NCBI GenBank assembly: GCA_008690995.1
Contig: VRMN01000022.1
Location: 1 to 64,000 of the forward strand
Source of the DNA: Porphyridium purpureum
Taxonomy: Eukaryota; Rhodophyta; Bangiophyceae; Porphyridiales; Porphyridiaceae
Direction of reading: 5' to 3'
Length of the DNA: 64,000 bases
Part shown: in pieces, positions 20,556 to 29,694 of the stretch
How the letters are laid out: every line of letters starts with the position of its first letter
Numbering within the stretch: the stretch's first letter is position 1
The notes under the pieces: generated by a model
Databases searched by the model: none
Told to the model about the DNA's origin: nothing
The model's input: only the letters and a program-made list of their open reading frames with translations
Position numbers and translations under genes: made by a program

Positions 20556-23384
20556 ATGGAGCGGCGGAGACTAAAGGGCGTCGCGGGAGGGTTGTACATC
20601 CCGCCACAGAGTGCGCGGTTGCGCTGGGACCGCGCGGACGCAGGCACGGTGCTGGGGAGTGGGTGTAGCGGCACAGTGTACCTGGGCGAGTTGGACGGCG
20701 AGCCAGTCGCATGCAAGAGCCTGCTGCCTGCGTTTGGCCGCTCGGCTCAGTTCGTGCGCGAGCTGCAGGTGTATTCCACGCTCAGGAACGGAAATGTCGT
20801 CCAGTGTCTGGGAATTACAGAGGCTTCAGCACCGGCGTCATCGGGATCTGGACAGCAGCAGCAGCAGCGTGAAGAACAGCATTCGCGTTCAATGTCGGAC
20901 CCTGCCGCGGACAACTCGCTCGACGACTCGGCGTTTGTCGAACAGCCAGTGCTTGTGCTAGAATACTGCGCAGGCGGAGCGCTGGAGGAATGCTTGTCCG
21001 ACTTGCGTGCAAACCACGGCTTTGTGGCATGCCACGCCGCTCACGCTGTGGCGCTAAACGTGGCGCGCGCAATTTTGTATGTCCACCAGTCCGGAATGAG
21101 CCACGGCGACCTGCGCGTGGGAAACGTGCTCTTGACCGAGCGTATCGACTCGCGTACGGGCGAGCTGCCCGTGTCCGGCCGTGCAAAGCTGTCTGATTTT
21201 GGGCTCGTGGCCATGGACACCGGTGGCGGCACAGCGGACGGCGGCGATTCGGCAGGAAGGCTGTTCACCGTACAGGACACAAGCATGTTTCACACGGCGT
21301 TGCGAGGTGGCGCCGGCAACAGGTTTTACCACCTTGCGCCTGAAAAGTTTGACGGCAGGGTGCGCGATGTGGCCGCCGCGCAACGGGCAGACATTTTCTC
21401 GTTTGGCGTCCTGTTGCACGAGCTCGTGACCGGCTCCAACCCTTACGCCAAGGAAGCCATGCCGACTGTGTACCAGAGCCTCTGTGTTCGCGCCGAGCGG
21501 CCTAGCTGGGAGCCTCGGTTCGGCACAGATGTGCGCTGGGAGCAGCGCACGTGCTCGCTGCTTATCAATCTCAGGCACCTGGCAGAAATGTGTTGGGCGC
21601 AGGACCCGAGCAAGCGACCCACTGCGCAGCAGATCGTTGATATGCTACGCGAAGCTCAGGCGACTCAGGTCAATCATAATCACGCATCCGCTGCCATGGC
21701 GAGTCAGGCTGCATACTCAGCGGCCGCCGCCCCCGGCATCGCGCCGTCCGACGACTTGGCGGCGGGATCGATGAATGTGCAAAGGCGTGCAAGTATTGTA
21801 GAGCCCTCGGCACCATCGCTTCAAGACCTGGAGAACGCACTCCCGTCCGTTCCTTTGGCGCCCGCACCAGCGCCTGCGTATCCGGGCATGGTCAGCAATG
21901 GAGCAGCCGTGCGTGCGGAAGAGCATGCGGATGATGAGCCGGCGTCATTTGCCGAGTATGTAAACGGCGGCGGCGGCATTCAGAGCGAGACTCTGCTTGA
22001 AGAGCGTGAGATCGAGAGGCAGATTGAGGATGCCATGCTGGACAACGCCTGGGAGCAGATTCTCATTCATATGCAGTTGCGTCCAAGCTCGCTTGCCGTG
22101 CAGAGAATGGGCTGCCAAGCGCTGGCGGCGGTATCGGTGGGGATGGACACGAGCGAGGACGCAGGAAGGCGCGAGAGTACGGCATTTGTAGAAAATGGTG
22201 GCGCACACACGGTGGTCGCGGCCGTCCTGCACCATGTGAACACTTCGCTGGAGCTTGTTGAATCGGCGCTGTGGACACTCCGCAATGTAGCGAGCAGCTG
22301 TGACGCCAAAGCGTTGCCCATCCTCGTCTCGCTGGACGTGACCGCGGTTGTGTGCCAGGTTCTGCAGCCTATTGTCGCAAAAATGACGCGCGGTTTTGAC
22401 GGAGCTGTGGACGCGAGCGAGCTGCGCCAGTGCGAAACCATCATCGAGCATGGCGCTAAAATTCTCAAGACCATCAGTGAGACCGCATCGTGCGCGGGCA
22501 TGGCTTGGGATCGGGCAACAGCCCTGGATCTGCTGACCCATTTCCTGCTGGCCAGCTCGGCCGAGAGCTCGCAAGTATATGGCCCGGTGATTGAGACGCT
22601 GGTCGCTCTGATTGACGGACGCCCGGACACAGCAAGGCACGCGCTCGAAAAGTGTACTGCGTATGTTCTTTTCGATCAGATGAGCGAGCTGAATCGGGCC
22701 AGTGGCGAGTGGCTTACGCGACTCAGCAACCCTGCCGCCGGCGGCGTTGACGACGAGGAGCGGCGCATGCTGGACGCGGCTCTGGAGCGTTCGTCCGACA
22801 TTTTGGCGTCAGGATTGCAGCTTTTCAAGGCCATGGCGGCTGATGCGCCTACCAAAACACAGGTGGTCCGGAGCGGCGCGTTGCGTGTGATCACTGACTC
22901 GGTCCAGAACTTTGAAAGCGATACGCACCTGGCAGAGAGTGCGTGCGGCGCGCTGTATCAATTTGTGAGTAACGGTGGCGCCGCCGAGAACGCAGATGTC
23001 CTGCAATCCTCTGGAGTGCGCAAGACGGTCGAGCACATGAAGCGTGTTCACGCGCAGTCTGAGGACGGTGCACTGATCTCTGCCTTGATCGACGAGATTG
23101 AGAATGAGCTGGACGCCTCGGCAGCCGACTCGTTCCGCGCGTCGCTACAGGGCGAAGCGGCCATGAGCAATAGCGTACATTCAACCTCAAACGCCCCGAC
23201 TGTGTTTCAGCAGCATCGGCCTACGAGCATGCCTGTGGGGCAATCGTCATTGCCTCCGCCGCGTCACATCCAGTCGAGCGGCGACATGAGTCCGCCAGAG
23301 CTGCAGCCGCTGCCGGTGCGCAGACGCTCTGCCGCGCGAGCGACGCGCCCCAATGCCAATACCAGTCGCATGCCACTGACGTGA
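20556..23384 (+). CDS. Protein kinase with C-terminal armadillo-like repeats
   Basis: The protein has 942 residues from the chosen ATG; the frame is open from 20382, but the extra 58 residues are low-complexity and do not look like protein. The kinase domain (about residues 25-370) has a glycine loop GSGCSGTVYLG, lysine in VACKS, an insertion with a Q run and acidic residues before VLVLEYCAGGALEE, catalytic HGDLRVGNVLL (HRD changed to HGD but the Asp kept), SDFG and HLAPEKFDG, so activity is plausible. From about residue 490 the sequence is helical, with armadillo/HEAT-like units (SLAVQRMGCQALAAVSVG, LELVESALWTLRNVASSC), a scaffold-type region. The tail is Pro/Ser/Arg rich. Substrates are unknown. 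PRP18 follows 58 bases downstream on the same strand. Confidence 0.85.
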   Translation: MERRRLKGVAGGLYIPPQSARLRWDRADAGTVLGSGCSGTVYLGELDGEPVACKSLLPAFGRSAQFVRELQVYSTLRNGNVVQCLGITEASAPASSGSGQQQQQREEQHSRSMSDPAADNSLDDSAFVEQPVLVLEYCAGGALEECLSDLRANHGFVACHAAHAVALNVARAILYVHQSGMSHGDLRVGNVLLTERIDSRTGELPVSGRAKLSDFGLVAMDTGGGTADGGDSAGRLFTVQDTSMFHTALRGGAGNRFYHLAPEKFDGRVRDVAAAQRADIFSFGVLLHELVTGSNPYAKEAMPTVYQSLCVRAERPSWEPRFGTDVRWEQRTCSLLINLRHLAEMCWAQDPSKRPTAQQIVDMLREAQATQVNHNHASAAMASQAAYSAAAAPGIAPSDDLAAGSMNVQRRASIVEPSAPSLQDLENALPSVPLAPAPAPAYPGMVSNGAAVRAEEHADDEPASFAEYVNGGGGIQSETLLEEREIERQIEDAMLDNAWEQILIHMQLRPSSLAVQRMGCQALAAVSVGMDTSEDAGRRESTAFVENGGAHTVVAAVLHHVNTSLELVESALWTLRNVASSCDAKALPILVSLDVTAVVCQVLQPIVAKMTRGFDGAVDASELRQCETIIEHGAKILKTISETASCAGMAWDRATALDLLTHFLLASSAESSQVYGPVIETLVALIDGRPDTARHALEKCTAYVLFDQMSELNRASGEWLTRLSNPAAGGVDDEERRMLDAALERSSDILASGLQLFKAMAADAPTKTQVVRSGALRVITDSVQNFESDTHLAESACGALYQFVSNGGAAENADVLQSSGVRKTVEHMKRVHAQSEDGALISALIDEIENELDASAADSFRASLQGEAAMSNSVHSTSNAPTVFQQHRPTSMPVGQSSLPPPRHIQSSGDMSPPELQPLPVRRRSAARATRPNANTSRMPLT

Positions 23385-23442
23385 ATAGTAGTTGATAAAT
23401 CGTTTACTGCCGACGAGGGAGGATGAAAGAAGGAAGAGCAGA

Positions 23443-24516
23443 ATGTCATTGTTTGGCACCCAATTGGAGCGCGAAATCCGCAAGCGCCGGCATGCCTCGT
23501 CGGGTGCCTCGCTACTTGGTGCCGCGGCTCCACGAGAAAGGAAAACATGGCAGCGTCGTGGCGAACTTTTACAGGCGCGATATGCCGACGTTTTACCGCG
23601 CTCGTCCACCGCTGAAGGTGCATGCAGGACGCCACCACCAAGTGAGCACCTCGTTACCGTGCCAATGCCAGCGGGCATGGACACAGGAACTGGCACAGAG
23701 CCGGTGGGAACTCAGATGCCACCGAGAGAGGATGTTGTACGGCGACTGTCCGAAACGAATGAGCCGGTGATCGCGTACGACGAGAGCGAGCGGGATAACT
23801 TTATTCGTCTGTGCGGCCTAGAGGCCCAAGCCCGCAGCCAAGATTTGGAATACGGACAGAGGCGCGCCGCCAAGGAAAGAGCAGAAGCCATAGCAGCAGA
23901 AGAAGAAGTCAAAATAGAGCAGCAAGGCACCGATTCAAAGCCAACTATGCCGCGCGAAAGCACTGGCCAAAAACGCGTGCAGGACATCCCAGTGGAACCG
24001 CAGGACATCATTGAGCCTCGAATGAATCGCGAGACGTTTGTTCTGGCGTGGATGCACAAGTTGCTCTCCTTGTGGGTGGCAGACATACGTGACCATGCCG
24101 CTCCGACCGCAACGTCCGCACCATCAAAAGTCAGCTACAAGGAACGCCAAGCACACGATACGCTCGTCCAGACACGCGAGTACCTCGAACCGTTCATAAA
24201 GCGGCTGGAAGCGCGCAAGCTTGCCGAAAGTATGCTCGAGTTTCTGTTCCGCATCTTTGAGCAGGTACAGCAACGCGAATACGTGCAGGCAAACGACGTT
24301 TATCTGCGCCTGGCGATTGGCAACGCGCCGTGGCCGGTCGGCGCCACGCAGGTGGGCATCCACTCGCGTGCGGCGCGAGAAAAGATTGGCGAGGAAAACG
24401 TAGCGCACGTCATGAACGATGAGCAGACGCGGAAATTTGTACAGGCTGTGAAACGGCTCATCACGCGAGCGCAGAAGTACTTTCCGACCGTGCCAAGCAA
24501 GATGGTACAAGGATGA
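23443..24516 (+). CDS. PRP18: Pre-mRNA-splicing factor 18
   Basis: PRP18 acts in the second catalytic step of pre-mRNA splicing with U5 snRNP and Slu7, in the nucleus. The 357-residue frame starts MSLFGTQLEREIRKRR; an upstream in-frame ATG at 23392 would add 17 residues without family support. The N-terminal half is charged and poorly conserved. The C-terminal five-helix domain (about 195-357) contains the highly conserved loop AIGNAPWPVGATQVGIHSR (residues 291-309) and then VAHVMNDEQTRKFVQAVKRL, a near-perfect family signature. No intron is seen. The next gene converges on it with a 55-base gap. Identification is secure. Confidence 0.95.
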   Translation: MSLFGTQLEREIRKRRHASSGASLLGAAAPRERKTWQRRGELLQARYADVLPRSSTAEGACRTPPPSEHLVTVPMPAGMDTGTGTEPVGTQMPPREDVVRRLSETNEPVIAYDESERDNFIRLCGLEAQARSQDLEYGQRRAAKERAEAIAAEEEVKIEQQGTDSKPTMPRESTGQKRVQDIPVEPQDIIEPRMNRETFVLAWMHKLLSLWVADIRDHAAPTATSAPSKVSYKERQAHDTLVQTREYLEPFIKRLEARKLAESMLEFLFRIFEQVQQREYVQANDVYLRLAIGNAPWPVGATQVGIHSRAAREKIGEENVAHVMNDEQTRKFVQAVKRLITRAQKYFPTVPSKMVQG

Positions 24517-24571
24517 GCCGCGCGCGGCCGACCTTTTACTCCCCTTTCGCTCGAGTTGATTTCGGTGTGTT

Positions 24572-25030
24572 TTATAAATCGGTACGGCAAGTGCGCATGA
24601 TGGCCACTTCCGAGTGCACGCGATTCAATTCCATCATAACGTCGCGCAAGTGTGCGTCAAGCTCAACATTTTCGGCCTTGAGGCGTTCCAGACGACGTAA
24701 AAGATCCTCATCATTCCACTGTTTCATCCGCTCCGCACGTCCGCGCCTCTCCACATCCTCCTTGGCACTCACCGCCGCATGCACGCTATTCCTTAGTCTT
24801 TCCATTTTGAGCGGCAGCTCATGGCCCAGCGGCGCCGGCTCCGCACCGGCTGCGACGACAGGGTTGGCACCCGTCTGTCCTACAGCAGGACCGGCACCAT
24901 CCTGTGTCCCCGCACCGCGCGCAGCCGATTCCGCAAGCACTCGCTTCAACTCTTCCACCAAGTGCGCGAGGTCGCCGCGCGCATTGCGCACCGCTTCAGC
25001 CAGCCGCTCCTCACTGCTGCCGCTCTCCAT
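24572..25030 (-). CDS. Small coiled-coil protein, unidentified
   Basis: This protein has 152 residues: an N-terminal helix (EERLAEAVRNARGDLAHLVE), a central Ala/Gly/Pro linker, and a C-terminal amphipathic coiled coil (about 75-150; DEDLLRRLERLKAENVELD) that ends shortly before the stop. Composition matches host genes and the frame ends neatly 55 bases from the PRP18 stop, so it is probably real. The layout resembles small subunits of larger complexes (Mediator or kinetochore type), but I cannot name it from sequence alone. Start: the first ATG of the frame. Confidence 0.6.
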   Translation of the reverse strand: MESGSSEERLAEAVRNARGDLAHLVEELKRVLAESAARGAGTQDGAGPAVGQTGANPVVAAGAEPAPLGHELPLKMERLRNSVHAAVSAKEDVERRGRAERMKQWNDEDLLRRLERLKAENVELDAHLRDVMMELNRVHSEVAIMRTCRTDL

Positions 25031-25149
25031 CCCGCAATGACACTCCCGCCTGCCCGTTCAGGCACCAAGCTTGGCGCGCTAAACTGCAGTCGACGAATGT
25101 TTACCTGGGCAGCTGTGCCGGCTGTGCAGGACGTGCAGGACGTCATGGC

Positions 25150-26840
25150 GGCTGCCTGAGAGTATGATATTCGCGCCGTGGCTTACGAAGTGGTAGCGAA
25201 CCCAATGTATGGTAGCGCACGGGTGGAGTCGTACGCATTGTTGTTAACGACTGAGGGTGGCGGCGAGCCCAAGACGGGCTTTCCAAACTGCATTGGCGTC
25301 TTTGTGGTCGCCTCTCGGCCACGCCGACCATGACAAAGGGGACGACGGCAAATGAGAAACGGACTCTACTAAGCGCTACGCTACTTTCATCAGAGTCGGG
25401 GGCACAATGCAGCACAGCGACTTCCAAGACTAAAGATGAAGATTCGACGCTCTTGGTGAGCGCGTCCACCAGCGATGCAATTGGAACCCGTGAATCCGCA
25501 GCGCAGCGAATAGATAACGCATCCGTACCGGCAGTGCGCACCGCCAACGCAGACACCGAAGAAAAACAGTCTGTATGCCAGTGCAGATAGGAGCTCAACG
25601 ACATGCCCATCACAATACGCCACGATGATGATCAAGAGCAGGACATTATGCTTGTCGTCGTCTTCAGGCGCAAGTGTTGGACGCTGTATACGCTGGACCG
25701 GGCAGGCGCTCTGTTCAGATCAGGCTTTTTGTGTCTGTCTCTAGGCGACGAAGGGGAAAAGCGGTTGCGCGAGTAGAAATGTGCCCCGCATGGCGTGCGG
25801 CCTGGTCCAGCCTAAGTGCGACCAGGTTATGACAGGCTTGAAGACCAGAGGCTCGATTTTGTCGGTAGCTGCTGACAAATGTACCAGCGCGATGGGCATG
25901 CGCTCCAAAGCCAGGGATAAGGGGAAAAAAACTGAACCCATTTGAACGCCAAACGTAGGTTTTCGTCGCGACGCTCTCAAAGCATGTGCGTCTCGTGGAA
26001 CGCTTTTGCGGCACAGTGGAGCACTCGCTGGCCGTGAGTGATGCGGGTAGGCCGGCAATTCAGATGGATGTGAGGAATGGCAAAGAGCGGCTTGTGTGCT
26101 ACACAAAGCAAGGAAGTAGGAGACGGGTCTCAGTTTCGTTTACCTCTCTCATGCTGCATCTAGACCGCACTGATTTTCGGCAGGGACTCGCGGCCTCCGT
26201 GAATAGGCTGAATTCAGACTTGAATGTCAGGCTGAGATAGACAGTGCGGTGCTACCGATTTCGCCCAACGCAAACTGGCGTCCGGGTGCCTTGTCAAAGT
26301 TTCGTCGGAAATGGGCAGATATCTGTCTGTGTGGCGCTACATATATGTCAAGGACTGTTTTACGATGCTGTGCAATCACAAGGTGCTGAAATTGCCGCTC
26401 ACCGCCGTTGAGCTGAACAGTGAATGGGACTTGGTGTTCATTGGCAGTGCCGAAGGCTCGGCGGGAGATTTTTTTTTCGCTTCGGTTTTTCATTGAGCTG
26501 CCCGGCGCAGCTGAATAGGGGTCGCAGCATGCGAGCACAGAGCAAGTACAACATGCACACATTGTGCCGGCATGGCAGTCCAGAATATGTGGGAGCTGCT
26601 CGTCTACTAGGACAGTGCCAGCATCTCCCGCTTCACCGATTGCCTATATCGACCGGCTGCTTTGTGTTCATTCACACACTTCTCGTGACCGTTTCTCCAG
26701 ACTCGGTGCTCTGGATGCTTGACCTGTCCAAGGCTGGCCCAGGAAGGGGACAAATTTGGGTTGCGGTCGTATCGGCCAATTCACCGCTGGTCGCCATCTT
26801 AATTGGCTTGCTACGATCTAAGCATGCATATTGATTGTCA
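25150..26840 (+). other. Stretch of short open-frame fragments, possibly a decayed gene
   Basis: Plus-strand fragments with protein-like composition succeed one another in changing frames: AYEVVANPMYGSARVESYAL (near 25178), MLVVVFRRKCWTLYTLDRAG (near 25647), a frame from 25986, and KLPLTAVELNSEWDLVFIGS (near 26391). None matches a family I recognise. The run of same-strand fragments suggests one decayed host gene, but this is a weak inference and the region may simply be non-coding. Confidence 0.3.
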
Positions 26841-26896
26841 GAGAAGAAGACTTCGCTCATGCGTTCAGATTCGTTTTATCTCTTTTCTTTGCTCCT

Positions 26897-27537
26897 TTAA
26901 GATCGACGGCTGCCGGCACGACCCATCTTAACGGCCAGGTTAAGCGAGCTTTCATGGCCGCGCGCTGTAATCGGTAGATCAAACGCGCGTTGAAGTCCGC
27001 AGCCTCCTGCTGCTTTCAAAGCGCGTGCTGCACTGAGGTTTGAGGAAGAATCGACGCCTTGCCGCACACCTGCAAAAAGCATGCTTGGTGGTCGCCACGG
27101 ACTTGTAGCGGCCTGCTTGTGACTGGCTTCATTTTCGCAACAAATACCTTGGCGTCTTGGTTAATCTGGACTGGCCTGTGCGCGTCCCTTTTCTGCACGT
27201 CGCTGGCCACGTAATATCACCTACTGGGAGTCCACTCACACTTGTTCCCGTGAATGGAACTGTCTTCTGGCTCATGACCTGACTTGCGCGGCACTTCCCA
27301 CAGTTGAATGAATCTGAGCGCCGTATCCCCGCTCACATTACGCTCCGAATGCACCACAGCCGTAACCGCACTCAAATCCTGCATCGTATTTGGCCTGAGC
27401 GTCTTTAAGGTGCCCATAGAATCTTGGTGCTTAAACTCACCATCCACGACAGGCGTATAAATCTCCACGTTGCGGTGCGGAAGGTTGCCAAACCCGCAAG
27501 TAGGCTGGGTGAGATCGCCTTCCGTCAACCTGGGCAT
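26897..27537 (-). pseudogene. Pirin-family (cupin) pseudogene
   Basis: Read on the minus strand, the fragments follow the pirin/YhaK-YhhW cupin order. First comes the metal-binding core GFGNLPHRNVEIYTPVVDGE with FKHQDSMGT, then VVHSERN and LRFIQLWEVPRKSG (27217-27537). The next frame (27016-27210) holds VQINQDAKVFVAKM and a RGDHQACFLQVCG strand, and the last (26897-27082) holds the final strands. Pirins are iron-binding cupins, nuclear cofactors or quercetinase-like enzymes. The frame breaks twice and the N-terminal part is not clear upstream, so the gene looks dead. In the core, GFGTHPHRDME of living relatives reads GFGNLPHRNVE, so the first metal histidine is also lost. Confidence 0.65.
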
Positions 27538-27659
27538 GCCAAAACTGCTTTTCGACCGGCTCGTGTGTTTGGCAGATAAAAAGAGAACCTGCTTTGCACC
27601 CAGTTGGCGCTAGTCCACTATGAGTTTCTGGCCATCTTCTCATAGGCAGGATAACCAAA

Positions 27660-28671
27660 ATGCAAAGGGCTTGGTTCAGTTACAAAGCGCGTGCCCTCGT
27701 GCACATACCACCCGGTACCTTGCATCATCGTGCCAGTCCGGTTATTGCGCATCTTACATCGCGCCGGCTGGGAACAGAACGCGGAAACGCGTCACGGAGG
27801 GCGTCGTCGAGCAAAATTTCGCGCTGCTCTCGCCAATTCAGTCGCCAGCAGTGCGTAGACGTAACACCACTGGAGCTTACAGAGATGGCCTGCTTTCGCT
27901 GACACCACGTAGGCACAAGTCGCGTTGCCACCACCACGGCCGTCACGAACATTAACTATCATCGGGTGTAAAATACCTCCTCAGCTCTTGTGTCACGTCC
28001 CACGCAAGCGAACGTGAAGCATACGACATGGCACGGTGCTTGGATTATCATTTTTGTCCTTCACCGCCAATCAAACACGTGCGCAGATCATTCAATGTCT
28101 CTCTCCCTCTTCCAATTCTGTCGCAGCCGGCTGAACGACCAACGCCACCTTCAACAAATTATCGGTTTATCGGCTTCTCCATAACGCGCGTATCGGTTAC
28201 TCTTAAAATCTGAGTTCCTCGGTGTGAGTGAAAGTGTGAAAGAACCATGAGCCAGAGTTTCCAGAAATAGCACATGCCGCGTTGACTCTTACATGTTGTT
28301 GCCGCCAACCGGCGGACTCTTGGTTGAACCTTTCCTTTTGTAGTGGTATTGCAACACCACCACCGGACACACTATCTTCCAACTCTCTCGCTCCGAACAA
28401 ACGGCCTTTCCTTTGTTAGAATGCGTATCTCGTTTTATGCTGGACGTCTACCTTCGTTGCTACGCTCTCCTTAAGAAGAGGCCGATGAGACCTAGAAAAA
28501 ATGCCGCAGAGGAATATAGCCCCTTTCTCTCACCTCCCAACCCCCGCCTACATCACCTCCCGATTGCATTTTGAAAACCCCCTTCCCACTTCACTCGTTT
28601 CCTCTTTACCAGTGGTCGTTTCAAGTATTTGTCGTCGTGACTACTCACTGCACACGTGCGCTTTCAGTCAT
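27660..28671. other. Non-coding region
   Basis: No gene recognised. Small frames exist on both strands without family resemblance. The sequence becomes pyrimidine-rich toward 28.5 kb. Confidence 0.45.
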
Positions 28672-28941
28672 GTCTCACGACTGCCTGTTGTTTTAAGTTC
28701 CCGTCTCCAATATAAATAGCGCGGCCCATGCCTCGGGGGGCCGCGCAGGAGGAGAAGGTAAGATAAGAATTAGTAAAGCGTGCGAGAGAAATCTTACGGT
28801 AAAGTTCAAAGTGCGAAAGAGGGACTACCCGAAACGCGCAGGAACACCACGGAGCCCATGACCAGACGGTCCTCGGCCCCGTAGTTTCACTCCCACGCCC
28901 TTGAAGATATCTTCCGGGACGCAATCCCGAATTTTGCGACA
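28672..28941 (+). repeat. Probable solo LTR, copia type
   Basis: The right end (CTTCCGGGACGCAATCCCG...TTTTGCGACA, ending 28941) is clearly related to the 3' end of the copia LTRs at 9008-9039 and 14336-14367. A TATA-like AATATAAATA lies near 28709, in a similar position. The left end at TGTCTCAC (28672) is a guess, and I could not match a target duplication. No internal coding region is near, so it is read as a solo or fragmentary LTR of an older, related family. Confidence 0.5.
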
Positions 28942-29405
28942 GAATTAAGAGACTGTGTGATGAATTCGAAGAACGTTCCTTTCGAGACGCCGGCCGCCTT
29001 CCAGCAAATTATGAAGTAAGAGTTTCACGAAAGGACGAAAGTTAAATGCTGTGGGGATTTTTGCATGCGCGCCCGAGGGGTCGCTACGTGTTGGTGAGCG
29101 GTCGCGGCACGGGCGCCAGGTACCGACCACTTGCAGCAAGCGCGAACATTAAAGGTGGTATCAGTGGAGTATTCTGGTGTAAAGTAGAAGCGGAAGAGCG
29201 GGATGGAAGTAAAACAAAAGGGATAAAATTGACAGGATAAAAGAGTTTGGTGCTGAAGCTCATCGCTCTCAAACTTCTGTCGTGATCAGAGTTTAGGACG
29301 GGACAAACGAGCCATCGCGATCGCTCTTTCGCCCAGCAGCTACCAATAATTACAACAGGCTGTCAGATTCCGCAACAATCCTAGTCTATTTCGGTACGGC
29401 CCGGA

Positions 29406-29694
29406 TGTTACCAATGCTGTGCCTTTTTCTCTCTCTCTTCTTCTTCTTTTTCCGAGCAAGACCTGACCGGCTAGTCCGGGCAGGCGCGTCGCCTTTTTAT
29501 ACCCTTACTTCCGCTAGGGACAGCAAGGCGCCAAGAGAAATGACAATGCAAATCATTGGCATTTCTGCGCGCGTCTAGAAGGTTCTGGAACCTCTAGAAG
29601 CTTCTAGAAACGGTTCAACGGTCTACCGGTTTAACGGCTTACCGGTTTTGGATTAACCGAACCGTTCTAGGTGACTGGGGTCGAACGGATAACA
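29406..29694 (-). repeat. 3' LTR of the gypsy element
   Basis: This 289-bp LTR, compared by eye base for base, is identical to 34563-34851. It carries the same TATA-like and heat-shock-type motifs as the 5' copy. Confidence 0.95.
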
